Source of the DNA: Biomphalaria glabrata
Lineage: Eukaryota; Mollusca; Gastropoda; Planorbidae
NCBI RefSeq assembly: GCF_947242115.1
Contig: NC_074718.1
Coordinates: forward strand, 45,548,699-45,612,698
Length of the DNA stretch: 64,000 bases
Direction of reading: 5' to 3'
Part shown: positions 12,201-24,200 of the stretch, piece after piece
How the letters are laid out: each line of letters begins with the position of its first letter
How positions within the stretch are numbered: position 1 is the stretch's first letter
The notes under the pieces: generated by a model
What the model was told of the DNA's origin: nothing
The model's input: only the letters and a program-made list of their open reading frames with translations
Database searches by the model: none
Made by a program: the position numbers and the translations under genes

Positions 12201-15200
12201 TATAACTGGTGACAAATATAGATATTACACACAGACTGGCCACCAATTAATGTAATGATGTGTAACGTATATATCTGTCATGTTGGTCACCAAAATATAG
12301 AATGCTGGGTTCGTGTGTCCTGGAGCTACACTTAACACGTCACAAGTATAGCTCCAAGTACAACAAACTAGTACCAAAATATCTGTACTGTCTCAAGTCC
12401 CAAAGACGACTCAACTGACTTAAAGTGAATTTAGTCATTCTTACTTCCTATTTCTATATCAGAGGTTTCTCATGCTTTTCACCTTCTTGACCCAAGGTGA
12501 AAATATAACAAGCAATGTCAACCGAGACTGTGACACACCACAGGGCTGTACTCTCAGACAACTAGCTGTACACTAACCCAACTTTGCCTTCCCCCACTCA
12601 ATATTTATAGAGCCAATGCATGTTGCCACTGCTACACTTCTAATTCAATGAAATCAAACTTTTCCTATTCATAAATTTGACCTCACCTGCTTGTCTCCAG
12701 TCAGAACCCAGACTTTAATTCCAGCTTTTCTAAGATTTGCAATGGTTTGTGGAACACCTTCTTGAAGTTTATCCTCTATCCCAGTACCACCTGCGAGGAA
12801 GAGAATCAACATTTAGCTTCATTCTCTCAATACAACCTTCAACTCTTTATACAACATTTAACTCTCTATACAACTATCAACTCTCTATGCAACCTTCAAC
12901 TCTCTATACAACTATGTTGTCTGTGTATACAACATTGAACTCTGTTGTCTCTGTACCACAGTCAACTTCAATATTTCACTTGGTCAAATAATCTTTGTTA
13001 AAATAAACGTAGAGAAAATGTAAATATTCTTTCTAGCAGTAGAAAAGGAATGATTATTAGAGGTAGTTGTGTCCAAGTGATTTGGAAACTCAAGTTTCAT
13101 TATACTCTCAGCAAGTTAGGGCTAAGATATAAGGATCCCAAAAGTTACTGTAAAACAAAGTGTAATGATTGATTGGTTTATGTTGACGTTTTATTGAATG
13201 CTGCAGCAGTGATCAGAGCTAGAAAGCCAGTTCTTCAAGGTTAAGCATAAATATTTACAATTTAGAACTTGGTGACAGCTTCTATTGTTAATTTCAATGT
13301 CTTTCAGCTGATGTTGGTTCCAACCATAATTCACAATCATTTTTTTGTCTCAACATTCAAAATTAGAAAATGCTAGTCTTACATTTTATTTTAATGGCTG
13401 TGTCATCTGCACGTGGTTTACTTTGCTGGCTTTTATATTTCACTGACATAAATTGTGTAAGGTACCAGGGAAAGACTGTACCCCCTGCATAACTCCAGTA
13501 TTTCTATAGTTCTAAAAATATGTTTGATCACTTTCACATAATGTGGGCAACTAATTGCAAAATTAAGAACTGATGTGTTTATAAACATTTAGACCTGACA
13601 TTTTTTTAAGCTGTGATCCCACCGTTGGTTTAAATCAACTGGGAGATCAAAGTTCAGACTGCTATAAGAATAAACCAAAATTGTAAGTCTCTCTTAGTGA
13701 TACAAATATATTTACCCAAAAGTTCTAAGTCTCTCTCAATGACAGCACAGCTTTGAGACACCAACTCATCTCTGTTGTCAATATTATCTTCAGCTTTTTT
13801 AAATTCTGCTGCCCATTCTAAGTATTCTTTTTCAGGCAATACCTGGACACACAGAGAGGACAAAGTATATCAAATACCAGGACACAGAGAGGACAAAGTA
13901 TATCAAATACCTGGACACAGAGAGGACAAAGTATATTAAATACCTGGACACGCAGAGAGGACAAAGTATATCAAATACCTGGACACAGAGAGGACAAAGT
14001 ATATAAAATACCTGGACACACAGAGAGGACAAAGTATATCAAATACCTGGACATGCAGAGAGGACAAAGTATATCAAATACCTGGACACACAGAGAGGAC
14101 AAAGTATATAAAATACCTGGACACACAGAGAGGACAAAGTATATTAAATACCAGGACACAGAGAGGACAAAGTATATCAAATACCTGGACACACAGAGAG
14201 GACAAAGTATATCAAATACCTGGACACACAGAGAGGACAAAGTATATCAAATACCTGGACACACAGAGAGGACAAAGTATATCAAATACCTGGACACACA
14301 GAGAGGACAGAATATATCAACCCAATATCTGGACATCAGAGAGGACAAAATATATCATGTTAACTTAGTATGCTCATGCTTATCTAATTATGTTGTAATT
14401 ATCTTCTCTTTTCAAGTAACTTGTTCATGTAAAACAAAATTACCCTTTTAGCCATGCACAATGTTCGAAGCCCTCGTAGAGCGTAGCTTTCAAGATATTC
14501 CTTTGTGGACTCAAGTTGATGTTTATACTCTTCATTTTCTAAAATAGAAAAAGTCAAACTTATAAGCACTTAACAGTAAAATAACTAGATCAAAACAAAC
14601 AAGAAATTTCTGCAAATGGAAGCAAATCTAGTTAGCAGCACTGACCTTCATATTTTTTGTGCAACACATTCATGATACAAGAGTCTGCCCCCTTGACATA
14701 TAAAATAATTTCTCTAGATGTCGGGTGTCGCACAATGACTGACATTCTTTTACGGTTGGCATCGAATGGGAGAACATTTAATACTTCAAACTCGGCTTCC
14801 TCAGCTTGTCCTGAAATTAGAATGAAGAAGTGAGCCTTCCAATGAGTCACTTAGAGAAAACTACAAGCAAATATTATTAGTAGATAAACAATTTCAAGAT
14901 AAAAAAAATAATATCGTAATGCAATGTATGCACCTCAAACTAATCTGGTAATTAAAATGAGTTTGCCTTTTTTTTAAGTAATAACAAACAAGTTGTTTTA
15001 AGCTAGTGGGGAAAAACATGATTAAGTGATTATGCTAAATTACATTAAATTTTTTAAGATGTTTTTTGTTCAAGAAACAAGTGTTCAAGCAGATGTGTGA
15101 TTTTGATCATTCAGAATTTTTGGTTAATACCTGCCAAACTAACTAGATGTCATTAAACATGGCCCTTACCTGGCAATAATACCTTAACCTTGCCAGGAGA

Positions 15201-18200
15201 GCGCTTTAAAAGCTTACAACCATAAGTATTTGCGGCTTTAACAAGAGCCAGTTCATCCGGGCTCTCCGCTTCATAGTGCATCTTTTGTGAGCCATCCGAC
15301 AGGAATGAGGAGCCGGTTACACTTCCTTCAGACATATGGTCACTGCAGTCAGAGACTAGTTTTTGTGGAAATATAATGTAATCACTTAACAATTCATAGG
15401 GAACACTTAAAAAGTTTGTTGGTTGCATTGATATCATGGTTAAAAAGAAATAGAGAGAATTATGAATTATAATATTGCTAGCTTATACCAATGCTATGCT
15501 CTGGTTGAAATAGTTGGTATGTTTTTTTAGTCAGAATACGTATCACCCTTCGAAAGAACAGCACAATTTACAATGCTTTTACACCCCCAAAATAATATTC
15601 TGACTTTCAAATTCTATTAGTCCCCCTTTTTTGTCTCTTTTCTCTGAATGGCCTGCAAAAGGCTAATTCAGACTATGCACAAACACTTCTTTGGTCCTTC
15701 AGTTGTAGTCCTGAAGAAAAGAATGCATTATAGTCTACCTGTATTATTATACGCCAAACACACACAAGACACATTATTTGCTTAGTCCTGCAATGAAACA
15801 CACTCTCACCCAGCCACACATCTTTTGGCTCTTGTATGGAATGGCTGGCCTTGCACACACACACACAAGCGAACCACACACTTCTTAGGCCCTTGATTCC
15901 AAAAGCACATCAATATAACACACTTGTGGTTAGTTTGACTTGCAACCTTTTTTTTGGTTGTTATTTTTATTATTCAGTGGCACAGCTAGCATTGGAATTA
16001 ATAGACTGGTATTAGGTGAACAAAATAATTAGGATTGAAGCATGCTGTGACTAAGTTTAAAAGCTAACGCTTAGAACCAAACTTCCTTTGAGCTGAATAA
16101 AATATAAGAATAGAAATAAATCTGGACAAAATAAACTCATGGCTCTCATGACTTACCTGAAAGAGATGAAACTGTACCAGAGACAATTTTATTGTGGGCT
16201 GGAGGAAGTTTGAAATCACTTTTAGGCATGTCCAAGTTGGGCACAAACCCACTGTCGTCCATCTGTTAGATGAATACATGAGCATATGCTTTCACATCAA
16301 TGCATTTAACAGATCAATATAAATGTATATCATAGACTATAAAGCTATATTGATCAATGTAAATCCTACAATAGATTAGTATATAACAATAGCCCTTGTT
16401 TCAGAAGCCAAGCATCTTAATGCTCAGCCACTACATTTAGAAATGAATTGCGTTTCTCTGATTTTTCAAGAATGCCTTGACAGACCCAATATAAAAAGTG
16501 TGTGTCAGGGTCAGGGGGAGTAAGTGCTGCAAGAAGACATTTTCTTGAAGTATTTTTTTTAAGTGAGATATATAAATTAAATTTCTTTGAGATTATTATG
16601 TGTTTACACAAGAACCATATGATGACTGAAATCCAAATCATTTTAACATTGTGTGTTAGACAGCAAATATTTTATTCTAAACAAAATGTAGCTAGATTGA
16701 ATGTTATACAAAACTATCAACTTTAAATAAATCTATACACAGATTTCTTTTTCAAATAGAATTCTAGTTACAACAAACTATCAACTTTAAACAAATCTAT
16801 ACACAGATTTCTTTTTCAAATAGAATTCTAGTTACACAAAACTATCAACTTTAAATAAATCTATACAAGACATATTTCTTTTTCAAATAGAATTCTAGTG
16901 CCCGTCAAACTTACGTTATCTGAATGTAAGTACGAGACAACAACTGTGTTACATATGGCCATCAGGAGAAAGAACTCTTGCACATTTCTCACATGTTCTG
17001 GAATACTGACATCAATACTCTCCAGACTTCGAAGGCACATGTTGGAAATTTCTCTCTCTAGAGCTGGATCTAGTTGAAGGTTTTCAACTATCTGGGAACA
17101 AAAATTGTTTCCATGTATGGTTTTAATAATTCTCCTAGGGCATACAATCATTCTGTAATTGGATGCAAAATGTTTTTAAAAGAAAGATATAAGTACTTAC
17201 AGAGCTACTTCTACTAAGACCAGCCATAGACAGGTAACTATCAAAGTCACTCTGACTTATTTCTTCATCTAAAATTCATGAATAGAATTCACATCAAGTT
17301 AATTTAGATAAATTTTTGTTATCAAAACAAAATAAACAAGGTAAACTTAATTATCAAAGAAAAACACTGAATAGTGCATTGAATTTGAAACAAGATCTGG
17401 TGTAAGAAGTTGTTAAACTCAACCCAAAACAAATTTCTTAACTTTGACTATAAAACTACAAGCATTTACATGGCATGTGACGATAGTAGATTCCACACAT
17501 TCTACTACAAGCATTTACATGGCATGTGATGATAGTTGACTCCACCCACTGTACTATAAGCACTTACATGGCATGTGATGATAGTTGACTCCACCCACTG
17601 TACTATAAGCACTTACATGGCATGTGATGATAGTTGACTCCACCCACACTACTACAAGCACTTTCATGGCATATGAAATTAGTTGACTCCACCCACACTA
17701 CTACAAGCACTTACATGGCATATGATGATAGTTGACTCCACCCACTGTACATGATTTGAACTCCATCCTATTTTCCGTTAGAGTCCCCGTCTTGTCGGAG
17801 AAAATGTACTCAATCTGGCCGAGATCTTCTGTGATGTTCAAGGCCCTGCACTCCATTGGTTTGTCCTTCTCTGCATCATACATCTCGATGTCTTGCATAA
17901 TAAAATAGATCTGACCCAGTTTGACCAACTCCACTGACACATATAACGGCAGAGGGATGACAGACTAAACAAAAAAAATCATACAAAGTATAACAATACA
18001 ACTAAATAATGGAGAAATTCAATCATGTGACACTAAAAAGAATTAAAGAGTCAAAGTAAATCCTTATTATAATAAAAGCCTCTAGTACATTACACATTTC
18101 TATTATATGTTTACAACTTTTTTAGATTAGTTTATCATTTTAGCTCCCAAGTTTATAATTGTAATGTTATCACAGTGCCTTGAGCCTACATTTTGTTAGT

Positions 18201-21200
18201 TAACAGCGCTCTATAAATTAAATAATAATTATATTTATTATTATAGTTATTATTATTATATCTTGTACTCTAAAGCCAAACCTTTCCTTCTTTAAACACA
18301 TTTCACAACTTACTTGAAAGATAATGATGTAAGTCCAGAAGACGATAAATCCCTGGTAGAGTGGATTGTACTGATCTTGGTCAGTGAATGAAATAAAAGG
18401 CACAAGGTTTGTATTATCTTTAAGGTCATAGCTGTCCAACCAAATTCCACTACCTGTTTTTGTTATAAAAAAAAAGATACAAGTTTTATAATAATACAAG
18501 GTTAGTATCCCTTTTTCATGACAAAATTTTAGGAGATTTTTTAATTGTGTTAAATCCTCCTCATAAACAGAGTCTGTACTATAGAGGCCTATTTGTATAT
18601 ATAGTAGTAAAGTAAAGTTCCCCTTTCAGACCTTGTGGTCTATAGGGCAGATGATGTAAAGGTCATCTGATTCTGTGGCCTACGGTTAATGAGGGTGTCA
18701 TGTGGCCAGCACAAAAACCAACCGCCTTTACTTTTCCCCAACTGTCAGGTACCCATTAGAGCTGGGTGAACTCAGAGGCGCCCGAAATTAAAAATCCCAG
18801 TCTTCACCAGGATTCGAACCCTAGATCGCGGTTTAGTAGCCAAGCGCATTACCACTCAGCCACCACGCCTCCTCCTATTTGTATATGATTAAATAATAAT
18901 CCTTAGAGCACAAATGTTGTTTTTTTTTAAATTAAGTAATTTTATGAGATCTAGTTTAATGGTAAGTCAGCAGTCCAAATTAGACACATCTTATGTGATA
19001 GATATTATCTCTCAAAAGATTTTGTTACTTTTAAACAGTCTAACATGACTACTTTTTGCTTCAAATTTCTAGACCTAATTATCACAGCAATATCTTATCT
19101 TATAACTTATAGACTTTCTTCAAAAGAGAAGATTATTCCTTCAATAATGTTAGCAATTCTGCATATGTTACTATGTCAGTGTGTTTTAACTTTTTCAAGG
19201 TGTTTTTTACTTTGTCAGTGTCTTTTTTTACTTTTCCAAGTGTTTTTTGGTGATGTGGTGCTGTTAGGTAAAGTACTTGGTTTCCAAACCGAGAAGTTTC
19301 AGGTTCAAATCTTGGTGAAGACTGGGATTTTGAATTTTGGGATTTTCAGGACAACCCTGAGTCCAACCAACTCTAACGAGTACCTGACACTAGCTGAAGA
19401 AAGTAAAGACAGTTGATTGTTGCGATGGCCACATGACACTAAATTGTCAGCCAAGAAACAGATGACCTTTACATCCTCTGCCCTATAGATCGCAAGGTCT
19501 GAAAAAGGTACTTTTTAGATTTGTTATTTTGTCAGTATTTTTTTTTTTTTACTTTTCAAGGTATCTGTTACTTTGTCATTGCTCAAGTTAACTCTTGCAT
19601 CTAGCTCACTATTTTTTTAAGTTTCATTTTTTTAAGTTTCATTTTTCTTGTCCCAGCAACTAATAATTTGTTCTGTTCTCTGCATACTTCCAAAACAGCG
19701 TTTGTAATGTTTGTCCGATTTCTTCCATTAAACTTATCATTGCTGTCTGCTTTTATGTTTCGCTCCACTAAATCTGAGTCATGGTCCACACATTTTTTAA
19801 ACCTCAAGTACACCTTACCCATGACAAAATTTCATTAAAAAAATAATTTGGTTAAGTAAGTCAATGCTATAAATATTGTTATAACACTATTGGCGGCGCG
19901 ATAGGGTTAACTGTAGTTTCGGCTGACACACTCAGGCAAATCACTCAGGTCAACGGCTGTCGATAGACAAGGGACAGTACTGCTAGTACACGCAAGTATG
20001 ACCCGTGTTAGGGTCATGTGATCGAAAGCCTTCGCGGACGAGGGACTGTGTAAGAAAGGACATTTGAGCCCAGGACAGCAGGGCAGTAAGAACGGTGTGG
20101 TACAAAGTGAGTCCTTGAAAATGGCTGCGTGGTCGTGCGGTTTGCGCGCTGGATTGTCGTTCAGATTTATCGACAGTCGAGGGTTCAAACCCTGCCTGCT
20201 CCCATCCCCCGTCGTCCTGCGGGAGGTTTGGACTAGGAAGTAAACTATCTTCAACTCTGAAGGAACATCCGAAACATGTAAAACATTTTACAAACATTTT
20301 ACAAAATGTAGCAGTATGAGTCTAGAAGTAGACAGAGAGAGACTTGTAGTGTTTAGTAGGCAGTTCTACTGTGTTAAAGCATTTGAAGTTACTGTAGCCA
20401 ATTGTGTTTTATTGGCTGTTAATGTATTTGTCATTCAACCGCCACATTGTTACTGGAAGATCGTAACAATATTTATAATTTACTGTGTATAGTTTCAACT
20501 GCTATAAATAGACTAGTTGTATCAATCACTGACCTATAGCACAGAAGAAACAAAGGAACAGCAGCAGTATGACACACCATATGACATCGCGGTTAATCTT
20601 GGATTCTAATTTACTGATTTTGTGACGAGGGCCTTTATTATTGAGCATAGCCTTGGTCTCAGCCCCTGGGAAACAGAATGAAAGTCAACTATTTAGTAAA
20701 AAGATGTAACTAATACAAATATACATTTGCAGGATTTTCTAGAATGTCAAAACTAAATTTCAAGGGTATTAAATTGAATGCATTTAACACACGCACTATC
20801 AAACAAAGTATTTAAATAAAATGACAACACTCAAATTTAAGAAAAAGAACAAAAACAAACAATAGAATTAATTGATAAATTATACAAAACTACAAAAGCC
20901 ATTACTTTAAAAAATATTTTTTTTTTAATTATAATGTCAGCCTAATGTGTCAAGACCAAATTTTTTTTAAATGTCCTGAAAACAAGTAAGAAAGCCAAGA
21001 AAGGAAATCCCAAAGAGGATGTTCAGAAATAAAAGCAAAACCTATAAATTGCTAGCTTTTTGGAATGTTCTCACTAACAAATATGGAAGTACTGATAAGC
21101 TATGTAAAAATAATCCAGTTGTTAAACCAGAGGGTTGTTAGGCTGGGTGGATTGGAGAGAGAGAGGAGGTTAGGATGGATTTCAAAGAGGAAGGAGGTTG

Positions 21201-24200
21201 GGGTGGATTTGAAAGAGGAGGGAGGTTGGGGTGGATTGGAGAGAGGGAGGAGGTTGGGGTGGATAAGCTACTGAAGAGCCCAGGTCAAGCACAGTAGACT
21301 TTGGAAATCTTATTAAAGTAAACTTTGCATGTACAAAAATGAATGTACACATTTTTTTTAATTGGATTTTTTTTTTAAACTTCTAATAAGTTTTCCTCTA
21401 GTTTCTAGTTTAGTTTTATAATGCATAGGTTTTTTGTTTTTATAGGATGTCAAATCTTGATCTTGCTTAAAGTCAGCACACTTTTGACATATAAATTAAA
21501 TTTTTTATTTATTCAATTCAAAATCATACACATTAGTCTTCATTTTTCCTATGACTTAAATCAACAAAGAGTGCATACAAAAAAAAACAAGCATCAGGAC
21601 ATAATTACCAGCATAAACCACCATTCCTTCAATATAATCTGTATTTCTAATCACACACCCTCTTTGAAGCAAGTTATTGTTTCTGAGTGTACAAGATCCT
21701 GACTCCATTTTTCTAAAATTAAAAAAAAATATATATTTGCAACATTTATAGAATTATCATCTTCTAGGTTTCTTAGTTTAGTTCTAGGGCTTTTAATTTT
21801 AGTTCTAGATTTCTCTCTTTTGTTCATTGGTTCTTCGTTTTTGTTAAAGAAAACCATCAATAATAAATACTAAAGAAATTAAATTCTAGCTTAAAAAGTG
21901 AAAAGAACTGAGATTAGTGAGATCAAAGTAAAGGCTGTATATTTATGTTAATTTATATATAAATTTAAATTTATTTTTAAAAAAGTATCGATCCTTTTGT
22001 TTTTTTGTTACAGCTAGACTGACTTTGTTACTTATAAGGAAGCGCCACCCATGCCAGTAGTTGATCAGATTTATTGTTTCAGTAAGCAATAGCCAAGTTA
22101 ATAAAATTATTCAAATTTAAAACTGATGCTATTTATCTTTTAATTTTTTATCTTACCAACTAAGTTAACTTACACAAATCCTCGAAATGAATATATTTCA
22201 ATATTCGGCTGCTCTATGTCAACAGAATAAGGAAACATAGTCGGGACAAGACCTTCAGTCTGTAACAACAATTGAGAAAATAATTTTTGAAAAGAATGAA
22301 AAATGAAGAATGAAACCTTCATAAATAGTGTATTCACTAAATTGATATCTAAATTATGTATTCAACATACATTTAGAAATTATAAAACATCTGCTCAAAT
22401 TCTCTATTCTTTAACATATTCTGTAACTTACATTGAAAAAAAAAAAAACTAAATCAATTATATACTAAATAAATCATTAAGCAGACTTTCAACCCATCAA
22501 AAGTTGTTTACTATTTATAAGAGAAAATTGTTTAAAAACAAAATGTGAGCATGTGATTAATACTGCAGTGAACATACTTCTGAAATTTGAGCCAAGCCTT
22601 CCACTACTTGTCTTTGTTTTAAATTAGATTCTCCATCTATGTTACTGGTCTCAATGTGGCATATGCCCTGGGCATCACTGGATCTAATGAATAAAATATC
22701 TGCTGGAATAATTTCATTGCAAGACAGGTGAATAAAATCCCCTGGTGTAACTTTAGACCATTCCATTTTGACGTATCTTTGTTCTGATCTGAAAGATAGA
22801 GGTGAAGGTCAATGAAATTTAATTCCATAGATCTATAAATGTTTGTAAAATGTTTTACATGTTTCGGATGTTCCTTCAGAGTTGAAGATAATAATTTCCT
22901 AGTCCAAACCTGTCGCTGGACGACTGGGGATGGGAGTGGGCAGGGTTTGAACCCAGGACCATCGATAAATCTGAACGACAGTCCAGCGCGCAAACCGCAC
23001 GACCAGACAGCCATCCATATCACTGAGACCATTGTACAGCTATTTGAGAGAGAAAGATCAGCATAATTTACAAGGCTTAGTTCCATTCAATTCTGCTAAG
23101 AAGGAGAAAAAAAAAGGACTAATATAAATCTAAAAAAAAATGCCTAGCTTAACCGGATTGAAATTATATGTCTTCTATAGAAAATTAAAGTTTATAAATA
23201 AATTAACACACAATGGAATTATCAACACATTTTTTTTGGTGTTTGTTAGATCTCAAACTTTTGTTTCTTGCAGTAGTAAATGTTTAATGTTTAAGTAATT
23301 AATTTTTTTAAATTATTTTTTTTTGCTTTTTTTAAGTTTTAGCTTATTAAAAAAATGACTTGATTTGAAGAAATAATTATGTAATGATGTCAGTATATAA
23401 TGCACATTTTGGGATAGAAGTTGACCAAACTTTTTTTTTGTAAGAAGAAAATTTGTCAAGTTTTGATTAATTTTACAAATTTATGTGACAGCTATTTTCA
23501 AATGAAAGTGCATGCAAGGCTTCGGTTGCAAATTTATATACATATAATTACAATTTATTTATATATATAATATATTGTTATAAACTTGGTGGTGGCACAG
23601 AGAGGGGTAGTGGTGTGTGTGTGTAGTCAGCCGACGCAAATCGCCCCAGGCCAGCGCTAGACGAGCGGTCAACCGTGACGAGCTACGACGTTCGAGTAGG
23701 ATCGGCATCGTGAACAGAGCTCAGGAGCGTCACGAGAGTCGTAGTCACCTGACCACCCAGAAACGTCGAGCGGCGTTCTGTCCGGTTCTAGAAGGCCAGT
23801 AGGGACCCTATATAAGAGTGGAGGTGTCGCAGTCAAGACGGTTCAGAAAGCGGGTTCACGACAGGAGTTCAGAACACGGTCGACTACAGCACAGTTCAAC
23901 GGTGTGGTTCTGTACGGAGCATTACGACGGTTCAGTGCGGAGTACTGTCAAGTACAGTTGAGACGAACGGCGTCTTGATCTTGGTCTGTGATCGAGTCCA
24001 ACACAACGAGCCCAAGTGTGTGAAGTCAGTCCCGAACTGTTGAACCCAGTGCAAGCCCGGAACGAGACGGAGAGGCCAGTGCAAGACTTGATACGGCGGA
24101 ACGGTGTTATTGGAGAGATATTTGTACTGTTCTACGTGCTGCCAATTGTACAGTATTGGCTGTTATTTATGGACATTAAACCTTTACGTTATTTTGGAGC

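Noticed and set aside
11981-12232. Overlapping repeat ORFs (QPSSLRV, YSQTTGL, LSDYWAV)
   Set aside because: A 21-bp minisatellite read in three frames; intronic.
13832-14451. Repeat ORFs with LCVQVFDIL and RTKYIKY motifs
   Set aside because: Readings of the intron 13 acceptor array. The real coding part is only 13,716-13,842.
20124-20200. tRNA gene-like boxes in many places (GGTTCAAACCC, GGTTCGAATCC)
   Set aside because: Each is part of a repeated SINE with a constant non-tRNA body and tail. None folds obviously as a complete cloverleaf with a matching acceptor stem, so no tRNA gene is called.
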